A stretch of 64,000 nt of DNA from an uncultured Bacteroidaceae bacterium (GTDB taxonomy: Bacteria; Bacteroidota; Bacteroidia; Bacteroidales; Bacteroidaceae): contig CAJONZ010000071.1 of the NCBI GenBank assembly GCA_905236065.1, positions 44,587-108,586 of the forward strand. The letters run 5' to 3'. The translations under genes and the position numbers were made by a program. The notes under the pieces were generated by a model that was not told the DNA's origin, searched no databases, and saw nothing but the letters and a program-made list of their open reading frames with translations. Shown piece after piece: positions 16,985 to 25,346 of this stretch (position 1 is the first letter of the stretch; every line of letters begins with the position of its first letter).

Positions 16985-17566
16985 TCACGGTTCATTTAGA
17001 TACGCCTGCATATTCTTCTTCTCGCTACTGGAAAAGGCTGGCAGAATGAAGTCGTCGATGCGCCACTCGCCCTCCTCTTTCACCAAGGGGAGGGTGACTC
17101 TTTCTGAGGAACCGCAGTTTGTGATGGTAATGTAGCACGTGGCACGGCTTCTGCTTTCCACCTGCACGGAGTCAATTCGCATGGCGAGGTCTTTGTCCCA
17201 GTCCTGTCCCATAATCCAGTGGTCGCTGTCGAAGAAGCCGATGTCTTCCTGCAGGCTGTCTTTCTCCAGAATCTGCTCATACAGCTTCATATAGGAGGCA
17301 GACAGGTAGCCGCAGGTATCTGCATAGAAAGGCAGGTCGGTAGCAAGGTACTGACCGAAAATGTGGTCGTAGATGGCCGTGATGCGTTTCCTTACGTCTG
17401 CTTCCACCTCTGAGTCCACCGTTTCTTCTCTTATTGAAGGATTATCCACCACTTCTTCCTTTGCCAACGTGTCATTGTCAACGTGGCGGTTTGGGGTATT
17501 GTTGCCACAGGCCATCAGCAAAAGTGCGGATAGCAGGTACCATCTGAAATGTGAGGCTTTTCTCAT
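16985..17566 (-). CDS. Small lipoprotein, DUF3828-like
   Basis: 193 residues. The signal sequence ends in a lipobox (LLLMACGN), followed by an acidic linker and a compact domain: a helix (VRKRITAIYDHIF), a segment with YLSASYMKLYEQIL, then a strand pair ending GEWRIDDFILP. The closing pattern resembles DUF3828 and NTF2-like lipoproteins common in Prevotella, a guess from pattern only. Its start overlaps the HAD gene stop by four bases, so it is the last gene of the GH43 operon. The function is unknown. Confidence 0.6.
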   Translation of the reverse strand: MRKASHFRWYLLSALLLMACGNNTPNRHVDNDTLAKEEVVDNPSIREETVDSEVEADVRKRITAIYDHIFGQYLATDLPFYADTCGYLSASYMKLYEQILEKDSLQEDIGFFDSDHWIMGQDWDKDLAMRIDSVQVESRSRATCYITITNCGSSERVTLPLVKEEGEWRIDDFILPAFSSSEKKNMQAYLNEP

Positions 17567-18198
17567 ATCGCTTGTGTGAGTCTTTCCATCAAGTCCTTTG
17601 TCCAGTCTTCGTTGTTTTGGGGACAGAGCGTCTGGATGCCCATCTGCTCCGCTGCCTGGCAGTTGGCCGGACTGTCGTCGATGAACAGGGTCTCTGAGGG
17701 CAGTGCCTGTTCACCGCTCAACATTTTTTCAAATATCCTGCGGTCGGGCTTCATCACGCCGCATTCGTAGCTGAGGTAGAGTGCGTCGAAGTAATGGTCG
17801 ATACCGTGTCCCTCGCCGTCGAAGTCCGTACTCTGTGCCCACTGCATCATGAAGGGGTTGGTGTTTGACAGGAGGCAAACGCGGTAGCCTTTCTTTCGCA
17901 GGGTCCGTAGAGCCAATAGGTTTTGTTTGGGAACGGCCAGCACATAGCCATGCCAGGCATGGTAGCAATCCTCCTGTGTGAGTTCTTTGCCCACAAGTTT
18001 GCTCAGTTCGTCCCTGAAAGTCTCGGTAGAGATTTTCCCTTCTTCCAACAGACCAAAGATGCCCGTCTGGTGGAATACGTCTAAATGCTTACGGGCATCC
18101 TTCAGGCCAATCTTCTCGAACTGCTGGACGGCCTGCTCATAACTGAGGTGGATAACGACTCCACCCAAGTCGAAGGCGATGGTTTTGAACATTTTCAT
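17563..18198 (-). CDS. HAD-superfamily phosphatase (subfamily IA, YihX-like)
   Basis: 211-residue cytoplasmic HAD hydrolase. Motif I is FDLGGVV, with the nucleophile Asp and Gly in the second position as in the YihX group. Motif II is LLSNTNP, the motif III Lys lies in GVMKPDRRIFE, and motif IV is FIDDSPAN. The cap domain sits at about residues 15-90. YihX-type enzymes dephosphorylate sugar phosphates such as glucose 1-phosphate. Being seven bases downstream of a GH43 gene and overlapping the next gene, it may act on a sugar phosphate from the released pentose, but this is inference. The start could be M1 or the second Met. Confidence 0.85.
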   Translation of the reverse strand: MKMFKTIAFDLGGVVIHLSYEQAVQQFEKIGLKDARKHLDVFHQTGIFGLLEEGKISTETFRDELSKLVGKELTQEDCYHAWHGYVLAVPKQNLLALRTLRKKGYRVCLLSNTNPFMMQWAQSTDFDGEGHGIDHYFDALYLSYECGVMKPDRRIFEKMLSGEQALPSETLFIDDSPANCQAAEQMGIQTLCPQNNEDWTKDLMERLTQAI

Positions 18199-18205
18199 GA
18201 GTCAA

Positions 18206-19660
18206 TCAGTGATTGCGGAAATTCCATTTTGAGTTGTCGCTGCTAAAGTCGTACTCGGCAAGGGTAGGGGTACTGTCGGCGGCTGAATAGAGGCAAAGCC
18301 GGGTGTTGACGCTGTCGCTACCAGGAATGCGCTTGGGCAGGAGACGGAAGGTGCCGTCGGTAAGTTGCTCAATGCGCCACAGCTGTTCGTCGGCCCCTGT
18401 AAAGGTTGGGGCGGTGGTCAGTTCCTTGTTGGCAGTGGCGGCCAGGGCGCGATCGGTGCCTTCGATGAGGATTTTGAAATAGGGGTTGCTGAGGTAGCCG
18501 CCTGCTTCGGGTACGGGTACGACCGTCCAACGCTGGTGGGGACGGAACATGTAGTCGCCGCAACGCAGGGCAATTTCTCCGGTGGGCCATGTGCCGATGA
18601 CTTCCTGTAGGGGCTGGTTGGGAATGGACTTCAGCGGTTTCGACAAATCCATCTGCCAGAAGCGTTCGCGCTCTTGCTGCATACGGACGAAATCGACGGC
18701 CAGTTCCAAGGCATAGCCTCGACGCTCGGACTCAATTTCAAAGGTGCCGCCCTTGAAGGATTCTCCAGCCACGGGCCAATCGTTTTTCCAGAGTAACGGA
18801 CGGATGCCGAGCACGGAGCGGCCACTGCGCTCAAAGTCTGCCTCATAATGGCACGACATGATTTCCACGCCCTCGTCGATGATGGTGCGTCCGAAGTGGC
18901 CGGGGCCGCAGACACGGTCGCCGGCGGCAATGACCATGCGTCCGCCGCCGTGGAACATGTCACGTCCCACGTTGTCGAGATAGGGCCCGGTTACTGAGCG
19001 GGAACGCCCCACGACGATGTTGTAGGTAGAGTTCACGCCGTCGCAACAGGTACCGTGGGTGCCCAGCAAGTAATACCAGCCGTTGCGGTAGATGAGGTCG
19101 GTGGCTTCACAGTCGATGGCGATGTCTTTCTCCTTGTTGCCTTTCTTGCGGAAACCCGTCTTGGGGTCGAGTTCGATGAGGCGGATGGTGCCGAAATAGG
19201 TGCCGTAGCTGACCCAAAGGCGCCCCGTGGTGGGGTCGAGTAGCATACCAGGGTCGATGGCGTCCTGGTCTTCCATGCCGTCACTGGCGCAGACTTCTAC
19301 GGCCTCCGTGAATTTGAAGTCGGGCGATTTGGGGTCGAGGGTCTTGTTCCACATGGTCAGGATGCGGCCATTGTGTCCGCCACCCAGTCCTCCGCCCGTG
19401 GCTCCATATATAATAAGGTAGCGGTCACCGATTTTCAGCACGTCGGGAGCCGCACCGCCGCCGGGACGCTCCGCACCACTGTGCCACGACCAGCCGTCGT
19501 CGCTGATAAGGCCGCCTCCGCCTGTGCCGAAGGTATAATACTTACCGTCGCACTCGGCAATGGTCGAGGGGTCGTGGATGTAGGGTGTGCCGGTTTGGGC
19601 CGAAAGATCCAATGTGTAGGTGTAACTATATAATAATAGAAGAAGAATATGCTTTTTCAT
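18206..19660 (-). CDS. GH43 family glycosidase (arabinanase-like) with C-terminal lectin-like domain
   Basis: 484-residue secreted enzyme (signal peptide to about residue 21). The five-bladed propeller carries the GH43 acidic triad: YIHDPST (D30, base), QDAIDPGML and CEATDLIY (proposed acid). The layout, with HDPSTI at the very start and TYNIVVGRSRSVTGPY, resembles endo-arabinanases and related GH43 subfamilies. Residues about 350-484 look like a ricin-type or similar accessory domain (RWTVVPVPEAGGYLSNPYFKI, ADEQLWRIEQL). It lies two bases from the upstream GH43 gene, so all are one transcript. Endo-1,5-arabinanase is the likeliest activity but unproven. Confidence 0.82.
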   Translation of the reverse strand: MKKHILLLLLYSYTYTLDLSAQTGTPYIHDPSTIAECDGKYYTFGTGGGGLISDDGWSWHSGAERPGGGAAPDVLKIGDRYLIIYGATGGGLGGGHNGRILTMWNKTLDPKSPDFKFTEAVEVCASDGMEDQDAIDPGMLLDPTTGRLWVSYGTYFGTIRLIELDPKTGFRKKGNKEKDIAIDCEATDLIYRNGWYYLLGTHGTCCDGVNSTYNIVVGRSRSVTGPYLDNVGRDMFHGGGRMVIAAGDRVCGPGHFGRTIIDEGVEIMSCHYEADFERSGRSVLGIRPLLWKNDWPVAGESFKGGTFEIESERRGYALELAVDFVRMQQERERFWQMDLSKPLKSIPNQPLQEVIGTWPTGEIALRCGDYMFRPHQRWTVVPVPEAGGYLSNPYFKILIEGTDRALAATANKELTTAPTFTGADEQLWRIEQLTDGTFRLLPKRIPGSDSVNTRLCLYSAADSTPTLAEYDFSSDNSKWNFRNH

Positions 19661-19662
19661 GG

Positions 19663-21699
19663 CTATTGAATCGTATAATTGGTTACAGGATTTCCTTTTT
19701 CGTCAACAAAGCGGACGCAGAAGTCGCTCAGACCGGGGCCGTTGATGACGGCACAGCGCAACACGTTGCGGCCTTTTTGAAGGGTGAGACGCGGAGATAC
19801 GCCGTCGTCCTCCACCATGCGGCGGTCACCTTCGAGCAACAGGACCTTCTCGCCGTTGAGCCACCACTGGGAGGCACCATTCGAGCCGACGGCCAGACGG
19901 ACATTGGGCATGTCCTCCGGGCAATCGATGACGGTCACGGCCCAGAACAACGAGCCATAAGTCTGTTGCCCGTATTTCTCGGCAAAGCGGAAGAGCTTGA
20001 CGTTATAGTTCTCACTGTCCAAGGCATGCCATTTCAGCGTCTGACTTCCCACTTTCGTCTTCTGTCCCTCCTTGGGCAGCAAAGTGAGTTGGTCTTTGAA
20101 GTAAGTCTTTGAGAAAGCTTCGCCGAGCCAAGTGTTGGTGAAGACAACGTTGGAGCGGATGTCCTGCTTGATGGGCTCCAGTAGCATCCAGCGGCGGATG
20201 AAGCCCAGTGCGTCGGGACGCATCGGCGAGGCGCCAGCCGGAACGACCGTGAAATACTTGGGGCGATTCTTGAACTGTACCCAGTCGATGCAGATGCCTT
20301 CGCCTTCACAGGTGACGACGAGGTTGGTGATTCCCTTCGGCGTATATTCCAATGGTGCGGTCAATGTGAGCCACTGTTCACTCATGTCGCGGCGGAAGGG
20401 GCCGTTCTCGCTTTTCACCGTCATGGTTACCTTGGCGATGACCTTTCCTTTGGCACTCTTTTCCCGTACAAAGAATTCCGTGTTGGCGTTGGCCTTGGCA
20501 CAAACGACCAAGTAGCCATCGGTGATGGTGCTGAAATCCACGTCGTTGTACTGAATCCAGCTACCTTTCCGGGGAAGCGATGCCTGATAGCTTCGGAACG
20601 TGTTGACCGTATCTATCAGTTGTGTGGTGATATCAGTCGAGGCTACGCTATAGCGGTCAATCTCAATCTTCTCCGTCGCCTTGTTCACACCCACGCCGCG
20701 CATTGTGGGCTTCACTTCCCGGATGGTGCCGTCGGCGTTGAATGTCACCCGTTCGATGCAGACAGAGCGGCGTTTGTCGTCCCGTGGCGAGAAGTCGTTG
20801 TGGTGGTAGAAGAGGTACCACTCTCCCTTGAATTCTACCAGGCTGTGGTGGTTCGTCCAGCATCCGTTGCTGTGTTCGGCCATGATGATGCCCTTGAAGT
20901 CCCAAGGGCCCAGTGGCGATTTTGACATGGCGTAGGCCAGCGTCTCGGTGGGGTTCTTTCCGTTGCTGGTGTCGCCACGAACCCACGGGAAGGTGAGGTA
21001 ATACCAATCGCCACGGCGGAAGACGAAGGGGCCTTCCTTGAAACCGTCGGGCAGACCTTCCATCTGTTGTCCGCCCACGAGCATCGGCGGCATATCCGGC
21101 TGTCCCTCACGACGTGGCATTTTTACCTCTTGCAGTCTTCCTTCCAGTTCCTTCATGTTGTCCTTCAGCCGGGCACCGCGAATACCCATGCCACTCCAGT
21201 AGATGTAGGCTTTTCCGTCGTTGTCAATCAGTACGCAGGGGTCAATGCCCGATACGCCCTTGATGGCCTCCGCTTCCGGCGTGAAAGGGCCTTCGGGATG
21301 GTCTGCCGTGGCCACGCCGATGGCGAAGCCGCGTCCCGACTTCGGTGCGTTGGGGTAGTAGAAATAGTACTTTCCGTTTTTCTCCACACAGTCTGGTGCC
21401 CACATGGAATAGCCGTCAGCCTTTCCCCAAGGCACTTGCTCCTGCGAGAGAATCATGCCGTGGTCAGTCCACTCGGTGAGGTTTTCCGACGAGAAAACGT
21501 GGTAGTCCGCCATGCAGAACCAATCCTGCCGCTGTCCTTCCGGCGGAACAATGTCGTGGGAAGGGTAGAGATACACCTTATTATTAAATACACGAGCCGT
21601 CGGGTCGGCGGTGAACTGGTCGCGGATAATAGGGTTCTGTGCCGTGGCTACAGTCGTAGTCAGGCACAGAACAATATTGAATAAGGGAGTTTTTCTCAT
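19663..21699 (-). CDS. GH43 glycosidase with CBM6-like and C-terminal sandwich domains
   Basis: 678 residues, secreted (MRKTPLFNIVLCLTTTVATAQ). The GH43 domain at about 25-340 has FTADPTARVF (D32), SGIDPCVLIDNDGKAYIYWSG and KEGPFVFRRGDWYYL as the three acidic sites. A CBM6-type module follows at about 350-480 (VKTDQN-like start, YNDVDFSTITDGYLVV, ICIDWVQFKN). A final domain of about 170 residues includes NVRLAVGSNGASQWWLNGEKVLL, a PA14/galactose-binding-like motif. Probably an exo-acting xylosidase or arabinofuranosidase. The stop of the upstream double-GH43 gene is eight bases away. Confidence 0.85.
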   Translation of the reverse strand: MRKTPLFNIVLCLTTTVATAQNPIIRDQFTADPTARVFNNKVYLYPSHDIVPPEGQRQDWFCMADYHVFSSENLTEWTDHGMILSQEQVPWGKADGYSMWAPDCVEKNGKYYFYYPNAPKSGRGFAIGVATADHPEGPFTPEAEAIKGVSGIDPCVLIDNDGKAYIYWSGMGIRGARLKDNMKELEGRLQEVKMPRREGQPDMPPMLVGGQQMEGLPDGFKEGPFVFRRGDWYYLTFPWVRGDTSNGKNPTETLAYAMSKSPLGPWDFKGIIMAEHSNGCWTNHHSLVEFKGEWYLFYHHNDFSPRDDKRRSVCIERVTFNADGTIREVKPTMRGVGVNKATEKIEIDRYSVASTDITTQLIDTVNTFRSYQASLPRKGSWIQYNDVDFSTITDGYLVVCAKANANTEFFVREKSAKGKVIAKVTMTVKSENGPFRRDMSEQWLTLTAPLEYTPKGITNLVVTCEGEGICIDWVQFKNRPKYFTVVPAGASPMRPDALGFIRRWMLLEPIKQDIRSNVVFTNTWLGEAFSKTYFKDQLTLLPKEGQKTKVGSQTLKWHALDSENYNVKLFRFAEKYGQQTYGSLFWAVTVIDCPEDMPNVRLAVGSNGASQWWLNGEKVLLLEGDRRMVEDDGVSPRLTLQKGRNVLRCAVINGPGLSDFCVRFVDEKGNPVTNYTIQ

Positions 21700-21707
21700 T
21701 TTTCGGT

Positions 21708-24425
21708 TTATTTAAACTGCCACCAGTCAAGGCGCACGTCGCCCTGTGTCTGGCTGAAACAGATGTACAGGTCGTGAACGCCAGTGGCTTGTTTTACTTT
21801 TGCTGTGAAGGCGCGGTACTTCTCAACGTTTCCGGTACTCTTCACGGTCATGGTGCCAATCACCGGGCCGTCGGTGCTGTCGAGGTGCAGGGTGACGGTG
21901 GCCGTGCCTGTAGCGGCGGCAGTCAACGCAAACTGCTTGGCACCTTTCTCTCCGAAATCGACGCCTCGCAGACGGATGTATTCACCGTCGTTCAAATCGA
22001 AGACGTACATGTTGCGGCGTCCCGTGGAGGCTGGCATGTCCTTCACCACGCCCGTGTTCTCGATGCCCATCTTGGCAGACATGAGCCCAAAGCCCCATGC
22101 CATGGTCTCAGCCTCGACACGCTGGTAGGGATTCAGCCAGTGCAGCTGCTTCATGGGCTGTTGGTCAAGCCAATAGGGAACCTCCTGAATAGTTCCGTCG
22201 GCGTTGTAGGTGATTTCTGTAGCTGACACACTGCGGCGCTCATGGTGGGTGAATGTCTCCAGGTGCATCAGGTCATAGTTCTGGCCAAATACGTATGAGT
22301 GTCCCTTGTAGTCGCAAATGCCGGGATGGTTGCCACGGTCGCGGGGCGTGGGGCGCATGATGTAGCCCTTAGCCTCCCAGGGGCCTTCCGGCGAGTCGCT
22401 CATGGCATAGCCCAATGCCTCGGGACAGCAGGTCGAGGCGTAGGCCAGGTAGTAGTGTCCGTTGCGCTTGTAGAGCCAGGGGCCTTCCTGATAGTGTTCA
22501 ATGTGTGGCAGTTTCGTCACCGGGCTCGTCACCGAGGTCATGTCTTCTCCTAGTTTTGCCCAGAAAGTGTGCGGATTGCCCCAGTACATGTAAGCCTGTC
22601 CGTTGTCGTCGGTATAGACCGTGGGGTCAATGTCGAACCAGTTGCTCTTGTCCCATACCAGTGGCTTGCCGAGTGGGTCTTTGAAGGGGCCGTAGGGCGA
22701 GTCGCTGACCAGTACGCCGATGCCGTGTCCGTGCAAGGGGGCATAGAGATAGTACTTTCCGTTCCGCTCCACGGTCTGGATGGCCCATGCACCATTCTCA
22801 CGGCTGCGCCACTCAAAGTCTTTCAGCGAGGCCACGGCACCGTGCTCCGTCCAGTTCACCATGTCGGTGGTGCTCCACAGCAGCCAGTCGTACATGAAGA
22901 AACCAGCCGACGAACGTTCGTTGGCGTCGGGGATGTCCTCTGGCGAAGCATCGTGCGAAGTATATAGGAATAAGGTGTCGCCCACCACCAGCGGTGAGGG
23001 GTCGGCAGTGAATTTTGTCTGGAAGAGTGGCATGTTCACCTGCTCCAGTCCGCGCATTTCCCACCAGTCGAAGTTGAAGAGCTTGGGTCCCTTGCGGCCT
23101 GTAAACACAAAGTACAGGTCGTGGCTGCCTGTGGTGAAGGCTGTCAGGTCGATGGTCAGCGTCTGCCACTTTTCCCAGCCTCCCGTGCCGGGAACCTCCA
23201 TGCGGCCCAGCATCTTGCCCTGAAGGCTGTCGATGCGCACCTCAATCTGTCCGCCGCGCAGACCGCTGGCCACGCGGGCTGAGAAGGTGCGGGGAATCTT
23301 GTTGCCGAAATCCACGTTCTGCAACTTGATGAAGTCGCCATTGTGAATCTCTGTCACATACACGCCGATTTCGTCGTTCTGGTCCGTCTTCACGCCCCGG
23401 CTGAAGGCCATCGTCTCTGCCTCCACCTTGCGGTAGGGGTTGAATGCCCCGATGGGCTTCACGCCCTCGTCGGTGGGCAGAATCGTTGGGAACGATCCGT
23501 CGGCATTGTACTTGAACTCCTCCACGGCCACGCTGCGACCAAAACCGCCGCCATTGGGCAATTTGCCCGTATGGTAGAAGAAGTAGGAATGACCCTTGTA
23601 GTCGGCCACGCCGCAATGGTTGGTGAACGATTTGGTGTCGCTCAACGGCATAATCTCGCCTGCATACTTCCAGGGGCCTGTGGGCGAAGGTGCCGTGCTG
23701 TAGGAGATATGCTCCGGCACACCGCCGGCGGCATACAGCAGCTGATACGTGCCGTTGCGCTTCGACAGCCAGGGGCCTTCCACGTAAGAGTCCTTGTATT
23801 TCTTGTTCTTGTCACGCTTGCTCATGATGGGGCCGCCAAATGCCTCCTCCGTCATGTCGAGCCGTCCCAGTTCACCACTGTATGAAATCATGTCGCGGTT
23901 CAGCTTCAGGTAGTAGCACTGCGGATTGCCCCACATCAGCCACGCCTGTCCGTCGTCGTCAATCAGCACCGTCGGGTCGATGTGATCCCATGAGCCGTTC
24001 TCAAACAACGGTTTGCCAATGGCGTCGCGGAAGGGCCCCGTCGGGCTGTCAGCCACGGCCACGCCGATGGCCATGCCGTTTGACAGCATGGAGTGGGCAC
24101 AGATGTACCAGAAAAATTTTCCGTCGCGCTCCACACACTGGCTGGCCCATGCGCGGTCGTCCGCCCACGAGAAGCTTTCCAGGGCGAGTGGCGTACCGTG
24201 GTCAAGCCAGTTCACCATGTCTTGGGTTGAATACACGCGCCAGTCCTGCATCCAGAAGAAATCGGCGCCATCCTCATCGTGACCCGTATAGACGTACATC
24301 GTACCGTCGTGAACCATGGGTGCCGGGTCGCTCGTACACCATGTCTGCACAAATGGGTTTTGTGCCATGCTGCCCATGGCTATCGTCAGGGCAGCGGAGA
24401 GTATCATTGTTTTTTTCATCATCAT
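21708..24425 (-). CDS. Double GH43-CBM6 glycosidase
   Basis: About 905 residues from the Met cluster at 24425-24417; the track start adds 24 basic residues unlike a signal peptide. After the signal (MKKTMILSAALTIAMGSMAQ) come two complete GH43 modules, each followed by a CBM6-like module. Unit 1 has CTSDPAPMVHDG, HIDPTVLIDDDGQAW and VEGPWLSKR. Unit 2 has FTADPSPLVVGD, DIDPTVYTDDNGQAY and QEGPWLYKR. All six acidic sites are kept, so both units may be active. It heads the minus-strand operon. Candidate activities are beta-xylosidase or alpha-L-arabinofuranosidase. Confidence 0.87.
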   Translation of the reverse strand: MMMKKTMILSAALTIAMGSMAQNPFVQTWCTSDPAPMVHDGTMYVYTGHDEDGADFFWMQDWRVYSTQDMVNWLDHGTPLALESFSWADDRAWASQCVERDGKFFWYICAHSMLSNGMAIGVAVADSPTGPFRDAIGKPLFENGSWDHIDPTVLIDDDGQAWLMWGNPQCYYLKLNRDMISYSGELGRLDMTEEAFGGPIMSKRDKNKKYKDSYVEGPWLSKRNGTYQLLYAAGGVPEHISYSTAPSPTGPWKYAGEIMPLSDTKSFTNHCGVADYKGHSYFFYHTGKLPNGGGFGRSVAVEEFKYNADGSFPTILPTDEGVKPIGAFNPYRKVEAETMAFSRGVKTDQNDEIGVYVTEIHNGDFIKLQNVDFGNKIPRTFSARVASGLRGGQIEVRIDSLQGKMLGRMEVPGTGGWEKWQTLTIDLTAFTTGSHDLYFVFTGRKGPKLFNFDWWEMRGLEQVNMPLFQTKFTADPSPLVVGDTLFLYTSHDASPEDIPDANERSSAGFFMYDWLLWSTTDMVNWTEHGAVASLKDFEWRSRENGAWAIQTVERNGKYYLYAPLHGHGIGVLVSDSPYGPFKDPLGKPLVWDKSNWFDIDPTVYTDDNGQAYMYWGNPHTFWAKLGEDMTSVTSPVTKLPHIEHYQEGPWLYKRNGHYYLAYASTCCPEALGYAMSDSPEGPWEAKGYIMRPTPRDRGNHPGICDYKGHSYVFGQNYDLMHLETFTHHERRSVSATEITYNADGTIQEVPYWLDQQPMKQLHWLNPYQRVEAETMAWGFGLMSAKMGIENTGVVKDMPASTGRRNMYVFDLNDGEYIRLRGVDFGEKGAKQFALTAAATGTATVTLHLDSTDGPVIGTMTVKSTGNVEKYRAFTAKVKQATGVHDLYICFSQTQGDVRLDWWQFK

Positions 24426-24430
24426 GGCTG

Positions 24431-24438
24431 CAAAATTA
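24431..24438 (-). promoter_or_regulatory. -7 box at the start of the GH43 operon
   Basis: TAATTTTG on the minus strand, ending five bases before the first of three in-frame ATG codons. A TTG lies about 17 bases upstream of it. Use of this box would give a very short or absent leader. Confidence 0.45.
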
Positions 24439-24552
24439 CGAAAAATCCGAGAAACCAACCTTCTGTCATGTCTCTCGGATTTTTTCTCATGTTTCATCCT
24501 GTTTATCGGGTGTATCTCAGCGTCCCCTTCGGGGCTTTCAGCAATGGTAATA

Positions 24553-24604
24553 AAAAAGAAGAAATTGACGGTGGCTACAGCTCTTCCGTCAATTTCTTCT
24601 TTTT
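24553..24604 (-). terminator. Strong terminator after the tRNA-Pro genes
   Basis: AAAAAGAAGAAATTGACGG (24553-24571) pairs perfectly with CCGTCAATTTCTTCTTTTT (24586-24604). It lies eight bases beyond the tRNA 3' end on the minus strand. Confidence 0.8.
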
Positions 24605-24611
24605 CTTTGAG

Positions 24612-24684
24612 TCGGGATGAGGCGACTCGAACGCCCGACCCCTACGTCCCGAACGTAGTGCGCTACCAACTGCGCTACATCCCG
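24612..24684 (-). tRNA. tRNA-Pro (anticodon CGG)
   Basis: 73-nt cloverleaf on the minus strand. Acceptor CGGGATG/CATCCCG with discriminator A, D-arm GCGC/GCGC, anticodon stem CTACG/CGTAG with loop TTCGGGA, so anticodon CGG for CCG codons. The T-arm carries TTCGAGT. CCA is not encoded. Confidence 0.93.
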
Positions 24685-24707
24685 ATCTCTTTTCCTGCTT
24701 TTCAGCA

Positions 24708-24763
24708 TTTACGATGTACGTTCGCGGCGGGATGCTCCCCGATGTCGCATCGTACATCGTAAA
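24708..24763 (-). repeat. Hairpin between the two tRNA-Pro genes
   Basis: TTTACGATGTACG (24708-24720) pairs with CGTACATCGTAAA (24751-24763), a perfect 13-bp stem. It separates the two tRNAs in their common transcript and could be a processing signal or partial terminator. Confidence 0.6.
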
Positions 24764-24773
24764 AGTGTTTTTG

Positions 24774-24847
24774 TCGGGATGACCAGACTCGAACTGGCGA
24801 CCACACGCCCCCCAGACGTGTACGCTAACCAACTGCGCTACATCCCG
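24774..24847 (-). tRNA. tRNA-Pro (anticodon GGG)
   Basis: 74-nt cloverleaf on the minus strand. Acceptor CGGGATG/CATCCCG plus A, D-arm GCGC/GCGT, anticodon stem CACGT/GCGTG with loop CTGGGGG, so anticodon GGG for CCC and CCU. T-arm GCCAG/CTGGT. Its 5' half closely matches the neighbouring tRNA-Pro. Confidence 0.92.
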
Positions 24848-24876
24848 AACTTTGCCTCTGTAGCTGAAAGCGGGTG

Positions 24877-24908
24877 CAAAGTTCACTATTTTTTTTGAGA
24901 CATGCAAA
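24877..24908 (-). promoter_or_regulatory. Promoter of the tRNA-Pro pair
   Basis: On the minus strand TTTG (24908-24905), a 20-base spacer and GAACTTTG (24884-24877), about 30 bases before the first tRNA. Confidence 0.6.
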
Positions 24909-24956
24909 CATTTCGCAGACTATTTGCAAAAAAAAAGAGTTTTGCAGACCGTAAAG

Positions 24957-25060
24957 TCACGCAGAACTCTATCGGAGATCACGCAGAACTCTTCTCGACT
25001 TCACGCAGAACTGTATTCGTTTGTAGAGTTCTTCTTCATCGCGGCTTCAGTTCGCCGTGA
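24957..25060. repeat. 22-base-period repeat element B
   Basis: Three direct copies of TCACGCAGAACT(C/G)T begin at 24957, 24979 and 25001, exactly 22 bases apart. They are followed by the loop-like ATTCGTTT and then inverted copies (GTAGAGTTCT and CAGTTCGCCGTGA). It lies in the gap between the tRNA-Pro promoter and the 25197 gene; the rest of that 350-base gap holds only the next promoter. It aligns along its length with element C at 45956. Confidence 0.75.
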
Positions 25061-25136
25061 AATCCACTTCAGCGTTTGTTGAATGTAAGGCGTTCAGTGT
25101 AAAATGGTTAATGGAAAATGAATAAATGGTGAATGA

Positions 25137-25168
25137 TTTGGTGTTTTGCCTGCTTATGCGTACCTTCG
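25137..25168 (+). promoter_or_regulatory. Promoter for the small ORF and MazG-like gene
   Basis: TTTG (25137-25140), 20 bases, TACCTTCG (25161-25168). It shares the block TTATGCGTACCTTCGC with the promoter at 8637. Confidence 0.55.
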
Positions 25169-25196
25169 CAGGCAAAAATCAAAGCATTGCAAGAAT

Positions 25197-25343
25197 ATGA
25201 CTTACGAAGAAGCAAAGGAAATGGCCCTGAGTATGCCGGAGGTGGCTACACGGGGGCCGCAGTATGTGGAAGAGTTTGTACAGGGTTTCCTGGAGGCCAT
25301 GAACAGCGGGGAACCGCTTGATGGCAGAAAAGCGGAGGCTTGA
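25197..25343 (+). CDS. Small protein of 48 residues upstream of the MazG-like gene
   Basis: The real start is the ATG at 25197 (MTYEEAKEMALSMPEVATRGPQYVEEF). The track start at 25146 would lie inside the promoter. It is acidic, helical and has no signal peptide. A consensus-spaced promoter drives it, and its stop lies three bases before the next ATG, so translation may be coupled. I do not recognise the family. It could be a small partner or regulator of the MazG-like protein. Confidence 0.6.
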   Translation: MTYEEAKEMALSMPEVATRGPQYVEEFVQGFLEAMNSGEPLDGRKAEA

Positions 25344-25346
25344 CCC

